Below, in pieces: positions 1 to 8,821 of a stretch of DNA of 50,794 bases (positions are counted from its first letter, which is position 1; each line of letters opens with the position of its first letter). The notes below the pieces were generated by a model. It searched no databases. It saw only the letters and a list, made by a program, of their open reading frames with translations, and had not been told where the DNA came from. The DNA lies in NCBI GenBank assembly GCA_005798555.1, contig SYJA01000001.1, positions 1-50,794 on the forward strand, given 5' to 3'. A program made the position numbers and the translations under genes. Source of the stretch: Actinomycetota bacterium. GTDB taxonomy: Bacteria; Actinomycetota; Actinomycetes; S36-B12.

Positions 1-527
1 GCCTGGCTCATCAAGCGCGCCTGCAGGCCAACATGGCTATCGCCCATTTCGCCTTCGATCTCCGCCCGTGGAACCAGCGCGGCGACGGAGTCGATCACGA
101 TCAGGTCAAGGGCGCCTGATCGCACCAAGGTGTCGGTGATCTCCAAGGCCTGTTCGCCGGTGTCGGGCTGCGAGACATACAAGCTGTCGAGGTCAATCCC
201 CAACCGTGCGGCGTAGTCGGGATCAAGTGCGTGCTCGGCATCAATGAAGGCTGCTAGTCCACCTGCGGCCTGCACATTTGCGATCGCGTGCAGGGCCAAG
301 GTGGTTTTACCGGATGATTCGGGGCCGTAAATCTCAACGATGCGCCCGCGTGGTAACCCGCCGATACCAAGGGCCACGTCCAGGGCAATCGAGCCGGTCG
401 GGATCACATCGATCGGGATCCGACCCTCCTCACCCAGCCGCATCACTGAGCCTTTGCCGAATTGCCGTTCGATTTGGGCGAGTGCGGCATCCAGGGCCTT
501 CTCGCGGTCACCGGCTGTACTGGCCAT
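1..527 (-). CDS. recA: RecA recombinase, N-terminal half (runs off the left edge)
   Basis: ATP-dependent strand-exchange protein of homologous recombination and activator of LexA self-cleavage. The reading frame is open to the window edge, so about 175 residues are visible. The protein begins [20 protein letters not shown] and carries the RecA Walker A motif GPESSGKTT near residue 67, followed by the [19 protein letters not shown] segment, both highly specific to RecA. Start ATG at 525-527 is preceded by GGGGAG with suitable spacing, a good ribosome binding site. An SOS box lies about 146 bases upstream. The upstream neighbour in the same direction is the MFS gene. The C-terminal half is outside the window. 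Confidence 0.97.
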   Translation of the reverse strand, partial: MASTAGDREKALDAALAQIERQFGKGSVMRLGEEGRIPIDVIPTGSIALDVALGIGGLPRGRIVEIYGPESSGKTTLALHAIANVQAAGGLAAFIDAEHALDPDYAARLGIDLDSLYVSQPDTGEQALEITDTLVRSGALDLIVIDSVAALVPRAEIEGEMGDSHVGLQARLMSQ

Positions 528-667
528 GGGTGGTTCTCCCCTGTCTTGTCGGTGGTCATGTTCGTTGTTTTACGAAAGGTAAGGCGACCCTCTGACATCG
601 GCGGGCTGGCCACCACCTCCGAACTAGCCGGTGTGGAGGAGAACCCACCTGATCTCGTGACCGGAAT

Positions 668-1939
668 CTACATCGAACGGGTGTTCGAATGGCGACGACA
701 CGCCGGAAGTGCTACGAGTACACCCAGGCCGATCAACGGGACCAAAGACACCCCACAAAGAGCGGCATATGAGGTGAAGAGCACGACCACGCCCGCGCTG
801 GCACCACCGACCCCGCCGGCGACATTCATCACCAGATCCGACAGGCCCTGCACCGCGGGACGATCCGCTGCCCCTACCTCGTCGGTCAATAGTGTGGACC
901 CGGCAATTAGGGTGCAGGACCACCCCAAGCCCAGCAAGAACAAACCGATACCCAATTGCCAGGTGCTGCTGCCAGGGGCTAAGCCCGAAATGCTGCAGGC
1001 GGCCGCCAAGATCACAATTCCGATGACGATTACCTGAATTCGACCAAGTCGGTCCACCCCCCAGCCGACAATCGGTGAAAAGGCGTACATCCCGGCAACG
1101 TGCACACTGATTACCAACCCGATGAGCTGCAAGGACACATCAACATGGGCCATATGGATTGGCGTCATGACCATCACCATCACCATCACCACATGCCCAA
1201 TCGACACAGCGGTAATCCCCAAGATGGCCCGGGGCCGCCCTCGCACATGCCCTAGGGCGTCCCGCAATTTAGGTCGCGCAACGGCACCGAATTTTTCGGC
1301 CCGATTCGCGGTCGCGAGCAAGTAGGGATCAGGCCGCAGAAACAAGAAGAGGACCACGGTCGCCGACAGCAAGGTGACCGCCGAGATGACATAGGGCCCG
1401 GAAAGCTGCGGCAGGCCTAGCGCCATCCCGATCGAACCGGCGAAATTCAGTAGGTTCGGTCCGAGTACGGCACCAATGGTTCCTGCCCACACCACCCAGG
1501 AAAGGGCGCGTGCTCGGTGCTCTTCTACGGCCAGATCCGTTGCCGTGTAGCGGGCTTGATACCCGGCGGCCGATGCGACGCCAAAGACCGTGCAACCCAG
1601 ATATACCAGGGCCAGATTGCGCAGCACCGCGCCATAAATGATTATCACCGCACCCACTGCGCCGATGCCGAAACCCGTGCTTAAGGCCACGCGCCGACCT
1701 TGACTCAGCGCGACTTGGGCCAGTGGCAAGGCCATCAATACTGAACCAACGATGCCAAATGTTTGCGCCAAGCCTGCTGCGGCATCCGACCCAGCAATTG
1801 AGGCGGCCATTAGTGCACCAACAGGCACTGCGCCGGCGATTGCAATTCCGCTTAGTACTTGTGCCGACGACAGCACCCAAATGGTGCGCTTTTGCACCTC
1901 GGCAACGGCCGCGTCCGAAAGGGCTACTTGGGTGGCCAT
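668..1939 (-). CDS. Major facilitator superfamily transporter
   Basis: Polytopic inner-membrane protein of 423 residues with about 11-12 hydrophobic segments and a basic central loop between the two halves (around the segment FLRPDPYLLATANRAEKFG), typical of MFS secondary transporters. I cannot identify the substrate; drug efflux is a common guess for this type. I chose the ATG at 1937-1939, four bases after the stop of the sulfotransferase-like gene. A TTG at 1976-1978 would add 13 residues and overlap that gene. One membrane segment contains alternating V-M repeats from a 3-copy ACCATC hexanucleotide at 1170-1187. The 3-prime end contains the recA SOS box. This gene is absent from the equivalent mycobacterial order, so it is probably an insertion into the recA region. 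Confidence 0.82.
   Translation of the reverse strand: MATQVALSDAAVAEVQKRTIWVLSSAQVLSGIAIAGAVPVGALMAASIAGSDAAAGLAQTFGIVGSVLMALPLAQVALSQGRRVALSTGFGIGAVGAVIIIYGAVLRNLALVYLGCTVFGVASAAGYQARYTATDLAVEEHRARALSWVVWAGTIGAVLGPNLLNFAGSIGMALGLPQLSGPYVISAVTLLSATVVLFLFLRPDPYLLATANRAEKFGAVARPKLRDALGHVRGRPRAILGITAVSIGHVVMVMVMVMTPIHMAHVDVSLQLIGLVISVHVAGMYAFSPIVGWGVDRLGRIQVIVIGIVILAAACSISGLAPGSSTWQLGIGLFLLGLGWSCTLIAGSTLLTDEVGAADRPAVQGLSDLVMNVAGGVGGASAGVVVLFTSYAALCGVSLVPLIGLGVLVALPACRRHSNTRSM
673..688. promoter_or_regulatory. SOS (LexA) box upstream of recA
   Basis: The sequence TCGAACGGGTGTTCGA is a palindrome of the form TCGAAC-N4-GTTCGA, which matches the known actinobacterial/mycobacterial LexA operator. 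It sits about 146 bases upstream of the recA start. It also lies inside the last codons of the MFS gene, whose stop codon is at 668-670. LexA regulation of recA is expected from family knowledge. The match to the operator is seen directly, and binding is inferred. Confidence 0.85.
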
Positions 1940-1943
1940 CAAA

Positions 1944-2660
1944 CTAGGGCCGTGATCCCTGGTGCGGCCCGTGCTCAAGCCGCTCGCCTAATGCAGCGCG
2001 CACCGCGTCATCGGCTCGGGGCAAACCAAGGCCGGCATAGGCATCGATTAAGACTTGCGGGTCCGCAGCCCACCGCTCGTAGGCAACTCCAATGGCTCGA
2101 CGGGTGCCGAAAAAGGTATTTAGATCTTTGACCGACTCTAGAAGCCAAGCCCGAGTGGTTGTTAGTACCTCGATGGCATCGGGATTCTTGGGCCACCAAC
2201 CACTACTTGCCGCATCGGCTGGCGCCCGGACATTCATCAAATACCGTAAGCCGGGGAAAAGCTGCCCAAGAAAAATCAAATGCTGCAGCAACTCGTCATA
2301 GTTTGCGAAATGCCCAGTCTCGTAGCGAACTTCCTTGAACCCAATCCAGCGGGTGTCGGCCGCCGGCCGCAGGACCTGCTCTAGGACGTGGCGCCGAATA
2401 TCGGCCAATAACCCGGTCAGGTCCAGGTTCGCCGATCCATACCAGGGATGGGTGGGCCTGCGGGCGTGGTGGCGGTCGGCAACTTCTGCGATCGACTGCA
2501 GGTAGGTTCCGAGGCCGCGCATGGCCCCGTAATTCTCACCTCGCACCAAGACACCGGGCAAGGCATTAAGGCTCGCCTGGATTGCGGTGCTTCCCGTGCG
2601 GCCGTAGGTAACGACGGTCACATACGAGAGCTCCCTTGGAGCCCCCCGACGCAGCCGCAT
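1944..2660 (-). CDS. Sulfotransferase-like protein (PAPS-dependent family)
   Basis: 238-residue protein. The N-terminal motif TYGRTGSTAIQASL (residues 18-31) resembles the 5-prime-phosphosulfate-binding loop of sulfotransferases. The GFKEVRY segment near residue 106 and the region YLMNVRAPADAASSG near 139 resemble the second conserved strand and the 3-prime-phosphate-binding helix. The likely reaction is transfer of sulfate from PAPS to an unknown acceptor. The start is ATG at 2660, with TAGGTT exactly six bases upstream, fitting a leaderless promoter. The gene is followed by the MFS transporter four bases on, so sulfation and export of one product is conceivable. Substrate and activity are unproven. 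Confidence 0.72.
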   Translation of the reverse strand: MRLRRGAPRELSYVTVVTYGRTGSTAIQASLNALPGVLVRGENYGAMRGLGTYLQSIAEVADRHHARRPTHPWYGSANLDLTGLLADIRRHVLEQVLRPAADTRWIGFKEVRYETGHFANYDELLQHLIFLGQLFPGLRYLMNVRAPADAASSGWWPKNPDAIEVLTTTRAWLLESVKDLNTFFGTRRAIGVAYERWAADPQVLIDAYAGLGLPRADDAVRAALGERLEHGPHQGSRP

Positions 2661-2666
2661 GGAAAC

Positions 2667-2672
2667 AACCTA
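2667..2672 (-). promoter_or_regulatory. -10 element TAGGTT, six bases before the sulfotransferase ATG
   Basis: TAGGTT-GTTTCC-ATG on the minus strand; no Shine-Dalgarno sequence. The TAG of this hexamer is also the stop codon of the DUF3046 gene. It belongs to a recurrent leaderless-type pattern in this window. Confidence 0.5.
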
Positions 2673-2861
2673 GATCAAGGTGCACGGGACCTCGGTAGCC
2701 GCGCAGACCGCCCGCCAGATCTCCCGGGTTTCGACCCCTGCGGCGATTGCTTGACGAACGGTAAGCCCAATACCAGGTAGGACGAAGTCATTTGCCCAGG
2801 ACCGCGAGTAGGCCGGCCCCAGCACGAGATCCATCCGCTCCCAGAAATCCGCCAGGCGCAC
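2670..2861 (-). CDS. DUF3046 small protein
   Basis: 63-residue acidic protein of the actinobacterial DUF3046 family, a conserved neighbour of recA (Rv2738c in M. tuberculosis). It starts VRLADFWERMD and ends with the characteristic EIWRAVCAATEVP segment, as in family members. The start is GTG at 2859-2861, six bases after the clgR stop codon, so the two are probably co-transcribed. The function is unknown. No catalytic motif, membrane segment or signal peptide is visible. Confidence 0.85.
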   Translation of the reverse strand: MRLADFWERMDLVLGPAYSRSWANDFVLPGIGLTVRQAIAAGVETREIWRAVCAATEVPCTLI

Positions 2862-2867
2862 CGCAGG

Positions 2868-3143
2868 TTAGACAACCAGTGCGGAAACTCGGGGCTCAAA
2901 GTCACCGGTCTCAGCTTCCGCCATATTTGAACTGACCGAGGAGAGCACCGCCGAAAGTGGGACATCGAGGGCGCCACAAATGGCCGCGAGTAATTCACTC
3001 GATGCTTCTTTTTGCCCACGCTCGACTTCGGAAAGGTAGCCAAGTGAAACCGCTGCTGCTGCCGAGACGTCACGCAGGGTACGACCCTGGTCCTGTCGGC
3101 GACGACGAAGTTCGTCGCCAACTACCTGCCGAAGCACGATCAT
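2868..3143 (-). CDS. clgR: XRE-family transcriptional regulator, ClgR type
   Basis: Small DNA-binding protein (91 residues) with a Cro/C1 helix-turn-helix: [18 protein letters not shown] followed by [21 protein letters not shown], nearly identical in pattern to ClgR (Rv2745c) of actinomycetes, an activator of Clp protease and stress genes. The recA-proximal position downstream of rimO-pgsA-cinA is the usual one. Two ATGs are in tandem (3146 and 3143). The strong site AAGGGAGG is only two bases from the first but five from the second, so I chose the second. A TAGCCT hexamer upstream could be its -10. The C-terminus beyond the HTH is short, and no ClpP-recognised tail can be judged by eye. Confidence 0.88.
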   Translation of the reverse strand: MIVLRQVVGDELRRRRQDQGRTLRDVSAAAAVSLGYLSEVERGQKEASSELLAAICGALDVPLSAVLSSVSSNMAEAETGDFEPRVSALVV

Positions 3144-3237
3144 CATGGCCTCCCTTGGTGAAAGGCTAACCCGGAACGACCAAATCAGCCACTTATCCCT
3201 ACCCCTACGCTAACCGGCCGGCACCCAAGAGTATTCC

Positions 3238-3708
3238 CTAGCCTCCGGTTAGCAGTCGCATCACCAGGTGGAAGCTCGCCTGCACGGCCCCCTCCCGAAC
3301 CGCTGCCCGATCCCCCAGCAGGGCCAATTTCTCGGTGCGCAAGTTCATCGTCCGCGCGTCGTAAGCCGCAATCCAGACGGTGCCAGGTGGCTCGCCTGCC
3401 AGCCAATCGGGACCGGCCACCCCGGTGGTGCCGATGCCGATGTCACTACACAGGAGTTCAGTCACGGAACGGGCCAGTGCCGCTGCCACGGGTTCACTGA
3501 CCACCCGCTCCAACAGCACCGGATCCAGACCCAGCACCTGGGCTTTCACCTCGCTTGCGTAGGCAATCACCCCACCCCGCAGCATGGCCGAACACCCAGA
3601 AACCTCGCCGAGCCTCGCGGCAACAAGCCCAGCGGTCAGTGATTCGGCGGTGGCAAGAGTGGCACCCTGGTTGATACAAGCGGCTACTACGGCCGCCGCG
3701 GTGGTCAT
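3238..3708 (-). CDS. pncC: Nicotinamide-nucleotide amidohydrolase (CinA C-terminal domain family)
   Basis: 156-residue stand-alone CinA C-terminal domain (PncC family). It hydrolyses nicotinamide mononucleotide to nicotinate mononucleotide plus ammonia in pyridine nucleotide salvage. Visible family motifs are TAESLTAGLVAARL (residues 19-32), GGVIAYASEVKAQVLGL (45-61) and the glycine-rich TTGVAGP (94-100). The N-terminal MoaB/MogA-like domain of full CinA is absent, as in many actinobacteria. Its ATG overlaps the pgsA stop in an ATGA (3705-3708), indicating translational coupling in a rimO-pgsA-pncC operon. Confidence 0.9.
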   Translation of the reverse strand: MTTAAAVVAACINQGATLATAESLTAGLVAARLGEVSGCSAMLRGGVIAYASEVKAQVLGLDPVLLERVVSEPVAAALARSVTELLCSDIGIGTTGVAGPDWLAGEPPGTVWIAAYDARTMNLRTEKLALLGDRAAVREGAVQASFHLVMRLLTGG

Positions 3709-4328
3709 GATGAGGCTGTTTCCGGCTGCGGTTTTGCCCGGCTACGCATTCGAACGGCGCGCACCACGTAGTCGACGCCGGTAACCATCGTGAGGATTAC
3801 GGCAATGGCCATCATGAGCATGCTCGCCGTCGGCCACCAAGGCAGGCCCGGAAACTGTGCGATGTACATCGTGATCGCCACCCCCTGAGCAACGGTCTTG
3901 ACCTTGCCGCCCCGACTCGCTGGGATAACCCCATGTTCAATGACCCAAAACCGCAACACGGTTATCCCAAGCTCGCGGGCCAAAATGACGATCGTCACCC
4001 CCCAAGCCAAATCACCAAGGATGGAAAGCGAAATCAGCGCCGCCCCGATCAGGGCCTTGTCGGCAATTGGGTCCGCAATCTTCCCGAAATTCGTAACCAA
4101 GCCTTTGCGGCGGGCAATCGCACCGTCCAAGAGATCTGTCAATGCCGCAACAACGAATACCGCGGCCGCCCACCAACGCAATTTCTCATCATGCCCACCG
4201 GAAGTAAACAGCAAGGCCACCATTAGTGGGACAGAGGCAATGCGCAGCACAGTCAGGAAATTTGCGATATTGACCGCGGAGGCGCCGGTGACTTGATCGC
4301 CCGCAGCATCCGGCCTCGCCGGCTTCAT
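3705..4328 (-). CDS. pgsA: CDP-diacylglycerol-glycerol-3-phosphate 3-phosphatidyltransferase
   Basis: Integral membrane enzyme (207 residues) of the CDP-alcohol phosphotransferase family that makes phosphatidylglycerophosphate from CDP-diacylglycerol and glycerol-3-phosphate. The complete catalytic signature D-x2-DG-x2-AR-x8-G-x3-D-x3-D is present (D65, D68, G69, A72, R73, G82, D86, D90). About five to six hydrophobic segments follow. Both ends overlap neighbours by ATGA (rimO upstream, pncC downstream). Position and order match pgsA3 (Rv2746c) of mycobacteria. The exact alcohol acceptor could differ, since several paralogues exist in actinomycetes, but this family member is normally annotated PgsA. 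Confidence 0.92.
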   Translation of the reverse strand: MKPARPDAAGDQVTGASAVNIANFLTVLRIASVPLMVALLFTSGGHDEKLRWWAAAVFVVAALTDLLDGAIARRKGLVTNFGKIADPIADKALIGAALISLSILGDLAWGVTIVILARELGITVLRFWVIEHGVIPASRGGKVKTVAQGVAITMYIAQFPGLPWWPTASMLMMAIAVILTMVTGVDYVVRAVRMRSRAKPQPETASS

Positions 4329-5788
4329 ACCGGCTCCGCCAGTAGATCGACCCCTTCGGTATCGACCACATTCGCATCCACGAAATCACCGACTTGCACT
4401 CGCTTGCCGCGACTTGAGGCAGCGATGATGGTGGCGCCATCATCGGGTCCTTGATGCCCAGCTCGACCAATTACCCGGCCGGTCGGCTCACCATCGTCGG
4501 TGAGTTCAACGGCCTCTACCAAAACCTGGACCGTGGTGCCAATTCGGTCCTCGGCCCGCTGCGCCATGACTTCTTCGGCGATAGCGGAGATCATCTCGAC
4601 CCGCGCGGCGATAACCTCGTCAGATAATTTGCCGTCAAAGGTGGCTGCCTCGGTTCCGTCTTCATCGCTGTAACCAAATATCCCGATGGCATCTAGCCGC
4701 GCCTTGGTTAAGAAATCCACGAGTTCGTCGAACTCGGCTTGGGTCTCCCCCGGGAAACCGACGATGACGTTGCTCCTAATCCCCGCCTCTGGGTTCAGCG
4801 CCCGGATCTGGTCAATCAGTGCCAGGAAGTCCTGGCTCCCGCCGAAGCGGCGCATTCGCCGTAGCAGCGAGCTGCTCGCATGCTGAAAGGACAAATCGAA
4901 ATACGGTGCCACCACGGGGGTGTTGGCGATGACATCGATCAGGCCCGGGCGGACCTCGGCCGGCTGCAAGTACGCAACCTGCAAGCGACGGAGTGCGGTT
5001 TCGTTGCCGATTGCCGGCAGTAGCGCCTCCATCAGCCGAATATCGCCGAGATCCTTGCCATAGGAGGTCGAATTCTCGCTAACTAAAATAACTTCCTGCA
5101 CGCCCTGATCAACCAGCCAATTGACCTCGGCGATGATGTCAGCGGCGGGTCGCGAGATAAATGAGCCACGAAATGCTGGGATCGCGCAGAAGGTGCATCT
5201 GCGGTCACAACCCGACGCCAGTTTCACCGGCGCCACCGGGCTACCGTCAAGGCGCCGGCGCAGAATCGGTGGCTGCCAACCGGGCACGCGCACCGGTTCA
5301 TTTGCACCATGGCCGGGGATCGAGGCCAAGGCTGCTGGGCGATCGACCGGCGAAATCGGCAGCAGTGATCGACGGTCCCTTGGCTGGTGCGCCAGTGGTC
5401 TATCACCAGCCACGATCGCCCTAAGCCGCTCGGCAATATCGGGATAATCATCAAAGCTCAATACCGCGTCGGCCTCCGGCAACTGCGTTGCCAACTCCTG
5501 CCCGTACCGCTCTGACAGGCAGCCCACCGCGACCACCGCGCCCGGCCCACCGAGTTCACCCTTCAACGCTGCAACACCAAGTATCGCGTCAATCGAATCC
5601 TTCTTGGCGACATCGACAAATCCACAGGTATTCACCAAAACCGCATCGGCAGCTGCCGGATCATCAACAATCGTCCAGCCCGCGGCCGTGAGTCGACCAG
5701 CGAGCTCCTCGGAATCGACCGCATTGCGCGCGCAGCCCAGTGTCACTAATGCCACGCTTTGCGAGGTACTGCTGGTTGTCCGGGGCAC
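4325..5788 (-). CDS. rimO: Ribosomal protein uS12 methylthiotransferase RimO
   Basis: Radical-SAM enzyme (487 residues) that methylthiolates an aspartate of ribosomal protein S12. Its N-terminal UPF0004 domain has three cysteines for a second iron-sulfur cluster (C19, C55, C90). The radical-SAM motif C-DRR-C-TF-C (C194, C198, C201) follows, and a C-terminal TRAM domain begins around residue 420. A long proline-rich linker (about 135-180) between the first two domains is as in actinobacterial RimO. The start GTG at 5786-5788 is supported by TAGGCT exactly six bases upstream. MiaB is the alternative, but the sequence [14 protein letters not shown] and the operon with pgsA favour RimO. Confidence 0.92.
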   Translation of the reverse strand: MPRTTSSTSQSVALVTLGCARNAVDSEELAGRLTAAGWTIVDDPAAADAVLVNTCGFVDVAKKDSIDAILGVAALKGELGGPGAVVAVGCLSERYGQELATQLPEADAVLSFDDYPDIAERLRAIVAGDRPLAHQPRDRRSLLPISPVDRPAALASIPGHGANEPVRVPGWQPPILRRRLDGSPVAPVKLASGCDRRCTFCAIPAFRGSFISRPAADIIAEVNWLVDQGVQEVILVSENSTSYGKDLGDIRLMEALLPAIGNETALRRLQVAYLQPAEVRPGLIDVIANTPVVAPYFDLSFQHASSSLLRRMRRFGGSQDFLALIDQIRALNPEAGIRSNVIVGFPGETQAEFDELVDFLTKARLDAIGIFGYSDEDGTEAATFDGKLSDEVIAARVEMISAIAEEVMAQRAEDRIGTTVQVLVEAVELTDDGEPTGRVIGRAGHQGPDDGATIIAASSRGKRVQVGDFVDANVVDTEGVDLLAEPV

Positions 5789-5794
5789 TGCCCC

Positions 5795-5800
5795 AGCCTA
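5795..5800 (-). promoter_or_regulatory. -10 element TAGGCT, six bases before the rimO GTG
   Basis: TAGGCT-GGGGCA-GTG on the minus strand. It would place the transcription start at or next to the start codon of rimO. The relic region upstream offers no other leader. Confidence 0.5.
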
Positions 5801-5860
5801 CGGAGCGACCGTCAGTGCGGTCGTCAGCGGTAGTTAATTGAGCTATTAGGGAGAGGTTGA

Positions 5861-6132
5861 CTAAATCCGGTCCGCGAATTGCAAATCAAATTCATCCAAC
5901 AGTGATTGCGGGTCAAGGCCCCAGTAGGCTGCAATGACCTTCAAGTGACCCCGCGCGCCATGCGGGCAGCCTCGATGGTCAACCCAACGCTCAATTGTCC
6001 GCCAGGATCAACGGTATCGTGGCGAATACAACGTTACGCAGTTCGCCAGTAGCCGATGCCCGCGACTCGTTTAGCTTTTCAGGGGACAAAATTGGGGCTA
6101 GTCGGCAGGCAATGGGTCTTGCGCCCACGCGG
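5861..6132 (-). pseudogene. Remnant of a RodZ-like HTH gene between ftsK and rimO
   Basis: This 344-base space between ftsK and rimO has no intact gene. In one minus-strand frame, 5861-6007 reads TIERWVDHRGC, then ARGHLK, VIAAYWGLDPQS, LLDEFD and a TAG stop. The ARGHL...GLDP..LL.EFD pattern, with an IE-x-D segment just before it, resembles the end of the helix-turn-helix domain of RodZ-like proteins. These are often encoded at this position (ftsK - HTH - rimO) in actinobacteria. Upstream of it this frame has stops at 6008-6010 and 6071-6073, and the other two frames are also broken, so the beginning of the domain cannot be restored by eye. I read this as a decayed or frameshifted gene. Sequencing error is the alternative. 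Confidence 0.42.
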
Positions 6133-8676
6133 CTAGCTGTCACCCCGGAGCATCGCCAATATCTCCGGGAGCTCATCTGGTTTCACCAGTACGTCCCGGG
6201 CTTTGGAACCTTCACTGGGCCCAACCACTCCCCTTGACTCCATCAGGTCCATTAGCCGTCCCGCCTTAGCAAACCCCACCCGCAACTTGCGTTGCAGCAT
6301 CGACGTCGAGCCAAATTGGGTCGAGACCACCAGTTCTACGGCTTGGAGTAATACGTCGAGGTCGTCACCGATATCTCCATCGACCTCCCTTACGCCACCG
6401 GTTGCCGCTGAGGTCACGTCAGCGGCGTAGACCGCAACCGACTGCGCCTTGCAATGCGAAACCACCGCCCGAATTTCATTCTCCGAAACAAATGCACCCT
6501 GAATACGTTGGCTCTTATTGGCCCCCATAGGTAGGAACAAGCCGTCACCTTGGCCCACCAGCTTTTCGGCGCCTGGCTGATCCAAAATAACCCGACTGTC
6601 GGTAAGGCTTGAGGTGGCAAAGGCGAGCCGACTTGGCACATTCGCTTTGATCAGCCCGGTGACGACATCAACACTTGGGCGCTGCGTCGCCAGGACCAGA
6701 TGAATACCGGCGGCCCGGGCCAATTGGGTGATCCGAACGATTGCGTCCTCGACATCGCGCGGCGCCACCATCATGAGATCGGCTAACTCATCGACAACCA
6801 CCAGCAGATATGGGTATGGGTGCAGCACCCGTTCACTGCCCGCTAATGCCTCGACCCGCCCACTGCTTACCCCCTTATTGAAGTCATCTAAGTGCCGATA
6901 CCCATAAAGAGCTAGATCGTCATACCGACGGTCCATTTCCTTGACCACCCACTGCAGTGCGTCCGCCGCCTTTTTCGGGTTCGTGATGATCGGGGTTATC
7001 AAATGCGGGACACCCTCGTAGGCCTTAAGTTCAACGCGCTTTGGATCGATCAGTATTAGGCGAACTTCGTCGGGCGTTGCGCGCATCAAAATGGAGGTGA
7101 CTAGGGCGTTGATGCAACTGGACTTTCCCGCGCCAGTTGCCCCGGCAACCAAGATATGCGGCATTTTGGCCAGGTTTGCGACCACAAACCCACCCTCAAC
7201 ATCCTTGCCCAGTGCCGCCACCATTGGATGCTGATCACCTACCGCCGCCTTGCTGCGCATGACATCGGCCAGCGCGACAAGTTCGCGATCTGGGTTCGGA
7301 ATCTCAATGCCGATTGCTTTCTTCCCTGGAATCGGGCTGAGGATCCGAACATCGGCGCTAGCCACCGCATATGCGATGTTCTTGCTCAGGGCCGTGACCC
7401 GCTCGACCTTGACACTCGGCCCCAACTCGATCTCATAACGGGTGACGGTGGGTCCACGCAGGAAACCGGTAACCTGGGCATCAATGCCGAATTGCTCGAG
7501 CACTTCGCTTAATGCGGTAACGACTTGATCGTTGGCCCGGGTCGCCGTCTTATGCTCGGCACCGGGTTTCAACAAGTTAGCTGGTGGCAATACATAAGCA
7601 ACGGTGCCGGTCAACGGCAACTGCTCAACAACCTTCGGTGACCGACTTTCCGATACCGCATTCATCGGGCGCGCCAAAGCTAGGGTTTCATGGCGGGCCG
7701 GATGACCAACCGGCTCGACGATGGCCGCCGGGCGCACCGTGGCACTGGTAGCCGCCAGGCCGGCCATCAGGCCCGCCGCCGGGCGAAACTCATCCTCGGC
7801 TACCGGAGTTATGAACGGCTCATCCCCAACAAACCCGTCAACCAGATCAGTTGAAAAATCCTCGCCTATTTCATCAAGGCCGTGCTCCTGATCCAGCGTC
7901 GGCACTTTAGGCACACCCTTGTGTTTGCTAAACACGGTTTTTAGGCCGCCCAGTCGGCCCACCGCGCCAAAGCCAGCAGCAAGCTTGGCGCGCACCGCAC
8001 TGATCGAGGTTGCGGTAAGAACTAGGACGCCAAAAATGAGAACCAGAAGGTAAATCACGCCGGTGACTATCGGTCCGATAGCTGAAACGAGCGGCGCCGT
8101 CGCCACCCAGCCAACAACCCCACCGCCAGCGCTCATCGCCTCGGCACCATCACTTGGAGTTGACGCCCCGCCGATTAGGTGCCAGCCGCCGACCAGGGCC
8201 ACCAGCACTGCTGCGCCCCCGATCAGCATGCGTCCGGTGGTGGCCCCGTCGTCTGGGTGCCGTAGGTAGCGCCAGGCCAAGGCCAAGAGCAAAATCGGCA
8301 ATAGCCAATCCAGGGCGCCAAGCAGCGCCTGCGCCACCATGGCCGCCCAGGACACGAACCAGCCCTCGACTCCAAACCAGGTGCCGGCCACCAAAATCGC
8401 CGCAGCACCGATGAACGCAAGGGCCAGGCCGTCCCGGCGCTGAGCCGGGTCGAGGCCGCGGGCACCAGAACCGATACTCCTAGTGACAAAACCGATGCCG
8501 TGCGCTACCGCCAAATACCCACCGCGGGCAGCTCGCCCGAGGGCAAAAATCAAGCGCACTACCGGCCCTGGGCCGCCGGCCCTGGGTGCCGATGCTCGGC
8601 GCGCTGGACGTCTTTTCGCTGGGGAAGGTCCGCGACCGGTGCGCGAGCGCGCCGGAGCAGACGTGCGGGAAGCCAT
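6133..8676 (-). CDS. ftsK: DNA translocase FtsK/SpoIIIE
   Basis: Septal DNA pump (847 residues) that clears and sorts chromosome ends during division. It has a basic Ala/Pro/Arg-rich N-terminus, four to five membrane segments within the first 230 residues, a linker, then the motor: Walker A GATGAGKS near residue 510, Walker [13 protein letters not shown], and the [12 protein letters not shown] segment. A winged-helix gamma domain ([23 protein letters not shown]) closes the protein. I chose ATG 8674-8676 because TACGCT lies exactly six bases upstream and [12 protein letters not shown] looks like a natural beginning. A GTG at 8703 would add nine residues. Downstream comes the RodZ-like relic and rimO. 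Confidence 0.95.
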   Translation of the reverse strand: MASRTSAPARSRTGRGPSPAKRRPARRASAPRAGGPGPVVRLIFALGRAARGGYLAVAHGIGFVTRSIGSGARGLDPAQRRDGLALAFIGAAAILVAGTWFGVEGWFVSWAAMVAQALLGALDWLLPILLLALAWRYLRHPDDGATTGRMLIGGAAVLVALVGGWHLIGGASTPSDGAEAMSAGGGVVGWVATAPLVSAIGPIVTGVIYLLVLIFGVLVLTATSISAVRAKLAAGFGAVGRLGGLKTVFSKHKGVPKVPTLDQEHGLDEIGEDFSTDLVDGFVGDEPFITPVAEDEFRPAAGLMAGLAATSATVRPAAIVEPVGHPARHETLALARPMNAVSESRSPKVVEQLPLTGTVAYVLPPANLLKPGAEHKTATRANDQVVTALSEVLEQFGIDAQVTGFLRGPTVTRYEIELGPSVKVERVTALSKNIAYAVASADVRILSPIPGKKAIGIEIPNPDRELVALADVMRSKAAVGDQHPMVAALGKDVEGGFVVANLAKMPHILVAGATGAGKSSCINALVTSILMRATPDEVRLILIDPKRVELKAYEGVPHLITPIITNPKKAADALQWVVKEMDRRYDDLALYGYRHLDDFNKGVSSGRVEALAGSERVLHPYPYLLVVVDELADLMMVAPRDVEDAIVRITQLARAAGIHLVLATQRPSVDVVTGLIKANVPSRLAFATSSLTDSRVILDQPGAEKLVGQGDGLFLPMGANKSQRIQGAFVSENEIRAVVSHCKAQSVAVYAADVTSAATGGVREVDGDIGDDLDVLLQAVELVVSTQFGSTSMLQRKLRVGFAKAGRLMDLMESRGVVGPSEGSKARDVLVKPDELPEILAMLRGDS

Positions 8677-8682
8677 CCCCGC

Positions 8683-8688
8683 AGCGTA
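8683..8688 (-). promoter_or_regulatory. -10 element TACGCT, six bases before the ftsK ATG
   Basis: TACGCT-GCGGGG-ATG on the minus strand. It supports the internal ATG at 8676 as the true ftsK start and a leaderless transcript. Confidence 0.45.
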
Positions 8689-8821
8689 CCGACTCAAACC
8701 CACCAGCCCCGGTAGTCACACCCTCCCCACTGGTGCGTGTCGCGTCGGCCCCTTAGCCCGGTTTCGGACCCCTGAGGGCAGTAGACCGCCCCGGAAACCA
8801 AAAAACCCTGGCTGCCGAAAA

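Noticed and set aside
462-1037. Plus-strand frame opposite the recA start and MFS end
   Set aside because: Runs antisense to recA and the transporter; protein composition is unnatural and there is no initiation signal.
1170-1193. ACCATC hexanucleotide repeat giving V-M repeats in the MFS gene (and a His-run in an antisense frame)
   Set aside because: Only three perfect copies, in frame within a membrane helix; cannot cause phase variation by frameshift and is probably simple low complexity.
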